Below are positions 32,667-39,318 of a stretch of DNA of 39,318 bases, piece after piece; the stretch's first letter is position 1, and each line of letters opens with the position of its first letter. The position numbers and the translations under genes were made by a program. Under the pieces are notes generated by a model. It searched no databases. It was not told where the DNA came from and saw nothing but the letters and a program-made list of their open reading frames with translations. This DNA comes from Acidimicrobiia bacterium (GTDB lineage Bacteria; Actinomycetota; Acidimicrobiia; Acidimicrobiales; SZUA-35): positions 1-39,318 of the forward strand of contig QIKW01000166.1 in assembly GCA_003231975.1 (NCBI GenBank), in the 5' to 3' direction.

Positions 32667-33041
32667 GTGATGGGGCGCAGGCTCAACAACGAAGAGTTGG
32701 CCGCATATGGCCACATCCCGCGGGCTCTCGCTCAGCGAGTTCGGGTGATTGAGATCCCGGCTCTGCCCGGCCAATACGTTGGGGTAACGCTCGGCCGCCA
32801 CATTCTGTTGGCCGAAGCGGTGTCTGATCGCGGCGACAGCGCGTTGCTGGCGCACGAGTTGGTTCACGTAAGGCAATGGAAGGAGCAGGGACCGTGGCGG
32901 TTTGCCTTCGCCTACTCTTCCAGCTTCGTGAAGGCACTCGTTCGCACCAGATCCTGGCAGCAGAGCTACAACCAGATCCCCGCCGAGGTTGAGGCCAGGC
33001 AAGAGGCCACCCGGTGGGCAACCTCACACCAAAGCCAATGA
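32667..33041 (+). CDS. DUF4157-like zinc metalloprotein (HELVH)
   Basis: A 124-residue protein with H63-E-L-V-H67 in LLAHELVHVRQWKEQG and a downstream EVEARQEA segment (E107 or E109) as a possible third ligand, as in small DUF4157-like peptidase-fold proteins. No signal peptide or membrane helix is seen, and it lacks the pro-region of a secreted protease. Whether it cleaves peptides is unknown. Its stop overlaps the gpgS ATG (ATGA at 33038-33041), so the two are coupled. The longer frame to 32304 is antisense to the oxygenase gene and is not used. Confidence 0.65.
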   Translation: MMGRRLNNEELAAYGHIPRALAQRVRVIEIPALPGQYVGVTLGRHILLAEAVSDRGDSALLAHELVHVRQWKEQGPWRFAFAYSSSFVKALVRTRSWQQSYNQIPAEVEARQEATRWATSHQSQ

Positions 33042-34051
33042 GTGAAACTCATCCCAGCTTCCACTTCGAGAAGTACCCGGCCCAGCGACTGGTGAAGGCC
33101 AAGGGCTCACGAACCGTTTCGGTTGTGTTGCCTGCCAGAAACGAGGCGCGAACCGTTGGCGCCATTGTGTCGGCTATCACCGATGAGCTGATGGGGGCTC
33201 AGCCAATTGTGGACGAGCTGATTGTGCTTGACGACAGCTCAACCGACGGCACGGCCGAGGTGGCAAGGAGAGCTGGCGCAACGGTGGTTGGCGCGGCCGA
33301 GGTTGCACCCGAACTGGAACTTGGCAACGGCAAGGGAGAAGCCTTGTGGAAGTCTCTGCTGGTCACCAAGGGAGACATCATCTGCTGGTGCGACGCCGAC
33401 GTAACAACGTTTTCACCCGGCTATGTGATGGGCCTGGTTGGGCCGCTTCTTGAAAACGAAGAGCTGGTGTTAACGAAGGGATGGTACGAACGCCCGGTCA
33501 GGGACGGGGCTGGAGGCCAGGCCGGACCGGCCGCTGTCAGCCGGGGCGGCCGGGTGACAGAACTCACAGCCCGGCCGCTGATTGCGTTGCTGGCTCCGCA
33601 CCTGGCCCACTTCGTTCAGCCGCTGTCTGGGGAGTTCGCGGCCGTTCGCCACGCAGTTGAGAACGTTCCCGTGCACCGGGCATACGCAGTTGACCTTGGC
33701 CTGCTGGTTGAGCTGTCGGAACGGTTTGGGGTTGACTCCATGGCCCAAGTTGACCTTGGTGTGCGCCGCCATTCCCGCCAGCAACTGCTGGCCCTGGGGA
33801 TCCAGGCCACAATGGTTGCTTCGATGATGCTGCGGACCGCCGGGATCAACCAGCCAGACCAGGTCAGCCTGCAACAACCGGGCGGCCTGGCAACCACCGT
33901 CAGTCTTGGCCAGCTTCCTTCTGTTGCCAGCTACCGGCTGCTAAGGAGGGGCGCCGACAGGCGCACCGACCAATGTGATAGTTTGTTGTTCGCCGAGCCA
34001 GCGAGGCGAACAAGCCAATCAAGTCCCCCTCCTAGTTCGCTAGGCCCCTAA
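33038..34051 (+). CDS. gpgS: Glucosyl-3-phosphoglycerate synthase-like GT-A glycosyltransferase
   Basis: A 337-residue GT-A enzyme resembling GpgS. SVVLPARNEARTVGAIVSAI and DELIVLDDSSTDGTAEVA bind the nucleotide sugar, GNGKGEALWKSL follows, and CDADVTTF supplies the metal-binding DxD. GGRVTELTARPLIALLAPHL and QPLSGEFAAVRHAVE match the acceptor region, and AQVDLGVRRHS ends the domain. GpgS makes glucosyl-3-phosphoglycerate, precursor of glucosylglycerate and methylglucose polysaccharides. Codons from about 302 lie inside repeat copy B, so the last 36 residues (RADRRTDQ-type, basic, unstructured) and the stop codon come from the repeat. The start overlaps the previous stop. Confidence 0.83.
   Translation: MSETHPSFHFEKYPAQRLVKAKGSRTVSVVLPARNEARTVGAIVSAITDELMGAQPIVDELIVLDDSSTDGTAEVARRAGATVVGAAEVAPELELGNGKGEALWKSLLVTKGDIICWCDADVTTFSPGYVMGLVGPLLENEELVLTKGWYERPVRDGAGGQAGPAAVSRGGRVTELTARPLIALLAPHLAHFVQPLSGEFAAVRHAVENVPVHRAYAVDLGLLVELSERFGVDSMAQVDLGVRRHSRQQLLALGIQATMVASMMLRTAGINQPDQVSLQQPGGLATTVSLGQLPSVASYRLLRRGADRRTDQCDSLLFAEPARRTSQSSPPPSSLGP
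33941..34050 (-). repeat. Structured dispersed repeat, copy B (opposite orientation to copy A)
   Basis: Read on the minus strand it matches copy A at about 85-90%. The hairpins are kept: TTCGCC/GGCGAA (33989-33994 with 34005-34010) and GCGCC/GGCGC (33951-33955 with 33960-33964). A CCTAG/CTAGG hairpin with a 4-nt loop (34031-34044) is clearer here than in copy A. The long stem is AGGAGGGG (33944-33951) with CCCCTCCT (34026-34033), a perfect 8 bp. GGGGC (33948-33952) can instead pair with GCCCC (34044-34048). On its own strand it begins at the stop codon of the acyl-CoA synthetase; on the other strand it forms the 3' end of gpgS. Confidence 0.7.
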
Positions 34052-35631
34052 GAGAATCGCTTTCGTAGATCCCGCTTCAGGATCTTGTTCGAGCCCGTCT
34101 TTGGGATCTCGTCGACAAACTCAACGCGGCGCGGCAGCTTGTATGAGGCTAGGTGCTCCCTGGCGTGAGCCTCCACCCCCGCCGCGTCAACCGAGGCTCC
34201 GTCTGCCACCACAACAACGGCCAGCACAGCCTCTCCCCACTGTTCGGAGGGAACACCAATAACTGCGGCTTCAAAGATGGCTTCGTGGAGCTCCAACGCA
34301 GCCTCGATCTCGGCGGGATAGATGTTCATGCCGCCGGAAATGATCATGTCGGTTTTGCGGTCGCAGATGAACAGGAAGCCTTCGTCGTCTCGGTAGGCAA
34401 TGTCGCCAACCGTGTGCCAGCCGCCGTCTTTGTGGTCGGCGGCGTACTTCTCTTCGGCCTTGTAGTAGGTGTCGAACACCGAAGTTGCCCGAACAAACAG
34501 CTCGCCCTGAGCCCCGGGCTCTGTTACCTCGTTCCCGTCAGGATCGAAGAGCGCAATGTCAACAAGAGGGGCAGGCTTGCCACAGGATCCAGGCTTTCGG
34601 AGCTGATCCTCTGGAGCCAACAGCGTGTTCACTCCCATCTCAGTTGAGCCGTAAACCTCCCACAGAGACTGGGGCGGGAAGTCCTTCACGTAAGCCTCTT
34701 TCAAGGCGAAAGGCCACGGAGCCGCGTTGGCAACCATCACCCGCATGCTCTTTGTGCTGTACTTCGCCTTGATTTCGGCGGCCAGGTTCACAACCATGCG
34801 AATAGGGGTTGGAGCCGAAAAGGTAGACGTGCACCCGTAGGTGTCGATCAGCCGCAGCCAATCTTCAGCTTCGAACTTGTGCTGAAGCACAACGGTGTGG
34901 CCAAGGGTGTGGGCAATGGCGGCAAACCCGCCGGGGCCAGAGTGATACAGCGGCCCGCACGTGATGTAGACGTCGTCTGGGGTGTACTTGAAGGCACCAA
35001 CCAGGGCCCTCAACTGATCGACACTGCCGGTGCGATCGCGCACCGCCCCTTTCGGGTTTCCAGTGGTGCCAGAGGTGTAGATCATGGTTGCCGCGCCTGC
35101 CTGGCCCCTGGTTGGCTCGTCGCCAGAGCCAAGGAAGGAGTCAATTGATGTTTGGTCTGCAAGCGGGTCTCCACCGAAGATCACCACGTTGGCCACGTCT
35201 GGTGTTTCGGGCCGGATCCGCTCCAACAACTGGGCGAACTCGGCGTCTGCGAACACCAGCACCGAGTCTGAGTTGTTGATCACATAGATTGACTCGGTGT
35301 CGCTTAGTCGATAGTTCAGGGGCACCGACACGGTTCCGGCCTTGCGGGCCGCATGGACGAACGCCCAAACCTCGATCGAGTTCTGGCCTAGCCACATCAC
35401 CTTCTGGCCAGGGTTGATGCCGCTGTTGATCAGGCCGTTCGCCAACTGGTTCACACAGGCGTTGAACTCGGCAAACGTCTGTTGCCGTTGGGGCTGACCC
35501 GGTCGGTCATCTATCACAGCCAGCTTGTTCGGCGCGGCATCCGCGTGGGCCGCAAGATAATCTGCCACCGGTTCGGGGGCCGAGGGTTCGGATGCCGAGG
35601 TTGCAGTAGCCGATGTAGCCCTGGATGCCAT
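34048..35631 (-). CDS. Acyl-CoA synthetase (AMP-dependent, ANL superfamily)
   Basis: A 527-residue adenylating enzyme. MIYTSGTTGNPKGAVR binds ATP phosphates, YGSTEMGVNTL and GDIAYRDDEGFLFICDRKTD bind the adenylate, and PKTGSNKILKRDLRKRF carries the catalytic C-terminal lysine. It activates a carboxylic acid, probably a fatty acid, as acyl-AMP and then acyl-CoA; chain length cannot be read. Residues 1-20 are Ala/Ser/Thr-rich and disordered. GGAG 8 nt upstream supports the ATG at 35631. The stop codon is the first base pairs of repeat copy B, and the last 4 bp overlap the convergent gpgS frame. Confidence 0.85.
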   Translation of the reverse strand: MASRATSATATSASEPSAPEPVADYLAAHADAAPNKLAVIDDRPGQPQRQQTFAEFNACVNQLANGLINSGINPGQKVMWLGQNSIEVWAFVHAARKAGTVSVPLNYRLSDTESIYVINNSDSVLVFADAEFAQLLERIRPETPDVANVVIFGGDPLADQTSIDSFLGSGDEPTRGQAGAATMIYTSGTTGNPKGAVRDRTGSVDQLRALVGAFKYTPDDVYITCGPLYHSGPGGFAAIAHTLGHTVVLQHKFEAEDWLRLIDTYGCTSTFSAPTPIRMVVNLAAEIKAKYSTKSMRVMVANAAPWPFALKEAYVKDFPPQSLWEVYGSTEMGVNTLLAPEDQLRKPGSCGKPAPLVDIALFDPDGNEVTEPGAQGELFVRATSVFDTYYKAEEKYAADHKDGGWHTVGDIAYRDDEGFLFICDRKTDMIISGGMNIYPAEIEAALELHEAIFEAAVIGVPSEQWGEAVLAVVVVADGASVDAAGVEAHAREHLASYKLPRRVEFVDEIPKTGSNKILKRDLRKRFS

Positions 35632-35699
35632 AGCGCAGTCTCCGCCATTGCGGCCGCGCAAGCAAACCAGACCGGCGTTCGACGTGTCGACCCTGTGCT

Positions 35700-36893
35700 T
35701 TACTGCTTGAACGGCAGCGTGACCACAACTAACGCTCCGCCTGGCTCGCCGCTAGTGACGTCGACTGCTTGATTGTGGGCCTCGCATCGCCCGCCGTGCA
35801 TTTCAACAACCGTGCGGGCGATAGCCATCCCCAGGCCAACCGAGCCAGACCGGTCGCCCCGCCTGAACCGCTCAAAAACGTGGTCAATCACGCCAGGGTC
35901 AAAACCGGGGCCGTCGTCGGCAATCTCGATTCTTGCCTCGTGAGTGGACAGGTGGGTGGTAAGGGTGACCTTGTCTGCCCTAGCCGCGGCATTGCGGGCG
36001 ATGTTGTCAACCACCTGGCGGAGCAAGTTGAAATCGGCTTCGACAACTACAGCCTCGCCCGGCACTGCCTCAACGGTGACACCGTCAACCCTGATGCTGC
36101 TTGCCACCTCCTCAACCAACAGATCCAGCCGCAAGGGAGCGAACCGCAGCGTGGCCTGACCGGCCTCGAGCCTGGCGAACTCCAACAGTTCGCCAACACT
36201 GCCGCCGGCACGTTCGGTGGCAAGCAGAATCTCTTCAAGTGACTCTCGGTAAGCCTCGGGGGCCCGATCTCTCGCCAAGGCGTGGCCAGCTGAGGCCTGG
36301 ATGATGGCAAGCGGCGTGCGCAGCTCATGGGCCGCATCGGCTATGAAATCTCGATTCACCGCATGAGCTCTGGCCACCGGGGCAGACATTCGGCCAAGGC
36401 CATACCAAGCTGCGGCACCGGCCAACCCGGCCGCAGCCAGCGAACCAAGCGCCCACCACCATTGAGCCGAAGCTATGTCGGCGTCTTGATCTGCCCGGTC
36501 AACAACGGTGACGATGGCCTCGTCGCCCCCAAGCGTTTGGGCCATGGCAAACCACTGGCCGTTGAAGTCGAACTCCCTCTCGTTTGGCCGCGTGGCTGCC
36601 AGCTCGGCCAGGCTTTGCAGCGGTGGGGTGGTGTTGATTGGGCCAAGCTCGTAGGAGTAGTTGTCGACGCGGTTGACAACCCAGACGTTTCGAGGCTCTG
36701 GCGCATCTTCGGAGCGGAGGCTTACGAACGCGGCATTCAGCCGGGTTTCGGCCTCGGTGCGGGTGCGATCCCGGATCAGGTCGACCGACCGTTTGCTGCC
36801 AACAATGGCAAACGGCGAGACCAGCACCAACACAGCCAAGCCTGCCAGCGCGGCCAGTAGCAGCCGTCGCATGTGGTCTGACAGGGAGTTCAT
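35700..36893 (-). CDS. Two-component sensor histidine kinase
   Basis: A 397-residue kinase. Membrane helices lie at about 11-32 and 148-165, with a sensor region of about 115 residues outside the membrane (SELGPINTTPPLQ-type, no known domain). The H-box is DAAHELRTPLAIIQ with His189. The ATPase has DNIARNAAARADKV (N-box), IADDGPGFD (G1) and GLGMAIARTVVEMHGG (G2). It should phosphorylate the adjacent OmpR-type regulator. Its ATG overlaps the regulator's stop codon (ATGA at 36890-36893), so they are translationally coupled. The signal is unknown. A HAMP domain is not clear between helix 2 and the H-box. Confidence 0.87.
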   Translation of the reverse strand: MNSLSDHMRRLLLAALAGLAVLVLVSPFAIVGSKRSVDLIRDRTRTEAETRLNAAFVSLRSEDAPEPRNVWVVNRVDNYSYELGPINTTPPLQSLAELAATRPNEREFDFNGQWFAMAQTLGGDEAIVTVVDRADQDADIASAQWWWALGSLAAAGLAGAAAWYGLGRMSAPVARAHAVNRDFIADAAHELRTPLAIIQASAGHALARDRAPEAYRESLEEILLATERAGGSVGELLEFARLEAGQATLRFAPLRLDLLVEEVASSIRVDGVTVEAVPGEAVVVEADFNLLRQVVDNIARNAAARADKVTLTTHLSTHEARIEIADDGPGFDPGVIDHVFERFRRGDRSGSVGLGMAIARTVVEMHGGRCEAHNQAVDVTSGEPGGALVVVTLPFKQ

Positions 36894-37567
36894 GCTGCCG
36901 CCTCGGCAATTCGGTAGCCAACCCCACGAATTGTTTCGATGGCATCTGGCGCCCCAGGCTGTTCCAGTTTGCGGCGCAGGTTCGCAACATGCACGTCTAC
37001 CACATTGGACAAGCCGTCGTAGTGGGCATCCCACACGTGCTCAAGCAAGCTTTCCCTGGTACAAACCTGGCCTGTGTGACGGAGAAGGTACTCCAGCAAG
37101 CTGAACTCCCTTGGCGTTAACGGCACCATGATGGCGCCACGCCACACGGTGTGTGAGGCCGGGTCGAGGCGAAGGTCTCCACATTCCAAGATCGGTTTGG
37201 CGGTGCCTCGTGGCCTACGCAGTAGGGCCCGCACCCTGGCCGCCAGTTCGGGATAGGCAAACGGCTTTGTGAGGTAGTCGTCGGCCCCGGCATCCAGGCC
37301 CCGCACCCTGTCTGAGATTCCGTCCCTCGCGGTCAGCATCAGAATGGGAGTGCCAGAGCCAGAGTTGCGAACCTCTTCGCACAGCTCGGTGCCGTCGCCG
37401 TCTGGCAACCCAAGGTCTAGAACCAGAAGGTCGTACTCGTTGATCGAAACCGCTTCTGAGGCGTCAGCAACGGTGCTTGCATGATCAACCGCGTGGCCCT
37501 CTTCAACCAGCCCGCGCTGAATCACCTTCGCCAGAGATTGGTCGTCCTCAACCAGCAGCAGCCGCAT
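36890..37567 (-). CDS. OmpR/PhoB-family response regulator
   Basis: A 225-residue regulator. Receiver domain: LLVEDDQSL (acidic pocket), VLDLGLPDGDG with phospho-acceptor Asp51, MLTARD and LTKPFAYPEL (Lys). A winged-helix DNA-binding domain follows (LTPREFSLLEYLLRHTGQVC, then VDVHVANLRRKLE and RGVGYRI). It acts with the kinase encoded immediately downstream. GGGAG 9 nt before the ATG at 37567 favours this start over GTG 37573. It is divergent from the DUF1800 gene with 87 bp between starts, so the regulator might control both. Confidence 0.88.
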   Translation of the reverse strand: MRLLLVEDDQSLAKVIQRGLVEEGHAVDHASTVADASEAVSINEYDLLVLDLGLPDGDGTELCEEVRNSGSGTPILMLTARDGISDRVRGLDAGADDYLTKPFAYPELAARVRALLRRPRGTAKPILECGDLRLDPASHTVWRGAIMVPLTPREFSLLEYLLRHTGQVCTRESLLEHVWDAHYDGLSNVVDVHVANLRRKLEQPGAPDAIETIRGVGYRIAEAAA

Positions 37568-37654
37568 CAGCACAGTCTCCCACCTGTGGCATTAAGAAGC
37601 GATGAAGACGACCTTAATGATCGGTTCACCAGCGGTGGTTCATTGTGTGCAGCC

Positions 37655-38896
37655 ATGAAGCTTCGCGACAGAAACCCAGAACGAGCAGCCGCAGCAGCGC
37701 TGCTTAGGCGGTCCTGCTTGGCGGTGAACGCCGACCAGGTCACAGCGTTGGCTGGCCTGGCCTGGGACGACGCGGTAGACAAGCTGTTGGACCCCGCAGT
37801 GGTTTCTCGCCAATCCGCAGACCAACCCCCCAAGCCAGACCGCTGGCAGGATCTGGTGCTGTGGTGGGTGAAGGAAATGGCAGGGCCCGAAACCGGAATC
37901 GTCAACCGCCTCACCTGGTTCTGGCACGGCCTTCTCACCACGAACACCAACAAGGTCGGGCAGCCGGTGCTGCTGCAACGCCAGCTGGCATTGCTGCGTC
38001 AAGAGTCGCTTGGCAACTACCGCACGCTGCTCCAGCAGTTCGTTGTTGACGGGGCGTTGCTTCGTTATCTCGACGGCGACGGATCCGAGGCCTACAACCC
38101 GAACGAGAACCTTGGACGGGAGCTGATGGAGCTGTTCACGATGGGCATTGACAACTACACCCAGGACGACGTACGGGCAGCCGCAAGGGCATTGGCGGGC
38201 TGGGAGGTTGAGACCGAGAAAGACACCGAACCCCGAGTGGTGTTTCGAAGGGAGGCCGCCTTTGTGGCCCCAATGATCTTTCTTGGCGAACAAGCCGACT
38301 GGACCACCGAGAAAGTGGTGGATCGGCTATGTGACCATCCAGCAACCGCGGCTCGAATCAGCTCTTTGCTGTGGGTCGACCTTGTCGGCAGCCCCCTCAG
38401 TTCTGATCAGGCAGCAAGCCTTGGCCAATGGTGGCAGGAGCAGGATTTGGAGATTGCTCCTCTGGTAGGCCGAATCTTGCGCAGCGACGAGGCAAGGGCG
38501 GCTCGGTTCTCCAGGCCCCGCTCTGGCCTCGAATGGTTCAGCGCGGCCGCAGCCGCGGCCGGGTTCGAGGTGAAGGATCCGTGGGCTCTTGAGGCTCTCG
38601 GTCAGTTGCCATACCAGCCGCCGAACGTTGGCGGCTGGCCGAAAGGCGAACGGTGGCTTCAGCCCGGCTCGCTGCTGGCCAGAGGCAGCTTTGTTTACGA
38701 GATAGACCTCAGACCAACGGTGTCACGCCTCAACACAACCGACCAGGTACTTACCGCTTGCGGGATCGAATCGGTTTCTGCCCAAACCCAGGAGGCCCTG
38801 GATGCGGTGGCAAGCGAACCAGATCTGGACCTGGACGCCAAGGCAACCCTGCGTTGGCGACTCTGCCTTAACTCACCGGAGTTTCACCTGCTATGA
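37655..38896 (+). CDS. DUF1800 family protein
   Basis: A 413-residue protein of the DUF1800 family. The helical core contains NPNENLGRELMELFTMGIDN followed by YTQDDVRAAARALAGW, and PPNVGGWPKGERWL comes later; both are diagnostic. There is no signal peptide, unlike the partner gene. DUF1800 genes are usually followed by DUF1501 genes, as here, with an ATGA overlap at 38893-38896. The pair's function is unknown; extracellular or cell-surface polymer metabolism has been proposed for related planctomycete genes, which I cannot test. CATTGT ends 8 nt before the ATG. The longer frame to 37481 is antisense to the regulator. Confidence 0.87.
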   Translation: MKLRDRNPERAAAAALLRRSCLAVNADQVTALAGLAWDDAVDKLLDPAVVSRQSADQPPKPDRWQDLVLWWVKEMAGPETGIVNRLTWFWHGLLTTNTNKVGQPVLLQRQLALLRQESLGNYRTLLQQFVVDGALLRYLDGDGSEAYNPNENLGRELMELFTMGIDNYTQDDVRAAARALAGWEVETEKDTEPRVVFRREAAFVAPMIFLGEQADWTTEKVVDRLCDHPATAARISSLLWVDLVGSPLSSDQAASLGQWWQEQDLEIAPLVGRILRSDEARAARFSRPRSGLEWFSAAAAAAGFEVKDPWALEALGQLPYQPPNVGGWPKGERWLQPGSLLARGSFVYEIDLRPTVSRLNTTDQVLTACGIESVSAQTQEALDAVASEPDLDLDAKATLRWRLCLNSPEFHLL

Positions 38897-39318
38897 CACG
38901 TCGCCGAAAGCAGATCAGTCCGAGTCGAGCCGGGGGCGCCGTTCCGCCAGCAACCCGTCGTCAGTTCCTCCAGCGCCTAGCCGCGGTGGGGGCGGTCACG
39001 GCTGGGGCTTCAGTGCTGGCAGGCTGCGCCCGCAGCAACGAGGTGGCAGGAGGGGCGCCAAGCGGAGGCACAGCAAGCGCAGGCACAGTGGCGGGCAATG
39101 GATCGGGCGGGCCGACCCCGGGCGCTTCAGCCGATCAGTCGGCAGCGGGCAGGCTGCTGCCAGGAGCTGTTGACGGCCGGATTCTGGTGGTTGTGAACCT
39201 TGAGGGTGGCAACGACGGGCTGTCAACCGTGATTCCAGCGGCGGCCGCCTCGTACCACGACCTCCGCCCTCGGCTGGCCATTCCAGATGGCGAAGTGCTT
39301 GGGCTTGACGACAGGGTT
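38893..39318 (+). CDS. DUF1501 family protein, Tat-exported, N-terminal part only
   Basis: The frame opens at ATG 38893 and runs off the window after 142 codons with no stop. RRQFLQRLAAVGAVTAGASV is a twin-arginine signal, and LAGC just after it is a lipobox, so the product is probably a Tat-exported lipoprotein. A Gly/Ser/Ala-rich linker (residues about 46-88) leads into ILVVVNLEGGNDGLSTVIP, the usual DUF1501 opening (sulfatase-like fold). It is translationally coupled to the DUF1800 gene. The rest of the gene is outside the window. Confidence 0.85.
   Translation, partial: MTRRRKQISPSRAGGAVPPATRRQFLQRLAAVGAVTAGASVLAGCARSNEVAGGAPSGGTASAGTVAGNGSGGPTPGASADQSAAGRLLPGAVDGRILVVVNLEGGNDGLSTVIPAAAASYHDLRPRLAIPDGEVLGLDDRV

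Overview
The window reads as chromosomal DNA of a high-GC actinobacterium, most likely of the class Acidimicrobiia. This is inferred from content, not from a marker gene: a mycothiol-dependent maleylpyruvate isomerase-type protein, a DUF3097 protein, an actinobacterial ParC/ParE pair, a coproporphyrin-type ferrochelatase with candidate Fe-S cysteines, a GpgS-like glucosyltransferase, an EccC/FtsK-type ATPase and a DUF1800/DUF1501 pair. No rRNA, tRNA, CRISPR array, insertion sequence or phage gene was recognised.

Layout. Bases 1-2200 are a small toxin-antitoxin zone: a VapC C-terminal scrap, an intact VapB/VapC-type pair, a mycothiol-dependent enzyme and an orphan antitoxin-like ORF. Bases 2244-3889 carry a DUF2237 protein and an MFS transporter. 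A minus-strand block (10693-3912) follows: ABC-F ATPase, MalY-type aminotransferase, and an orphan 1236-residue FtsK/EccC-like ATPase. Bases 10783-15929 hold DUF3097, a membrane GGDEF-EAL protein behind a structured leader, a membrane-anchored Swt1-type HEPN protein, an alpha/beta hydrolase that lost its nucleophile, and an SDR. Bases 15972-19352 hold repeat copy A, a site-2 protease, an AI-2E-type permease, a glutaredoxin-like protein and a small DNA-binding-type protein. Bases 19546-24020 are parC-parE.

Bases 28124-24084 (minus) are an EEP hydrolase, a proline-rich membrane protein and a HelD-like helicase. The ferrochelatase gene runs divergently (28147-29178). Bases 32566-29175 (minus) look like an operon of a 2-oxoglutarate oxygenase, an alanine-glyoxylate-type aminotransferase and an ABC1 kinase. 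Bases 32667-34051 couple a HELVH metalloprotein to GpgS, whose 3' end lies inside repeat copy B. An acyl-CoA synthetase (35631-34048), a two-component system (37567-35700) and the DUF1800/DUF1501 pair (37655 to the window end) complete it.

Two patterns stand out. A ~110-bp element occurs twice, at 15972-16084 (+) and 33941-34050 (-). It is about 85-90% identical by eye, has three conserved hairpins, and shows paired base changes that keep its closing stem; each copy lies just 3' of a lipid/oxidoreductase-type gene. Second, many starts sit 6-10 nt after a TANNNT-like hexamer with no Shine-Dalgarno sequence, suggesting widespread leaderless transcripts. This was used to choose several starts.
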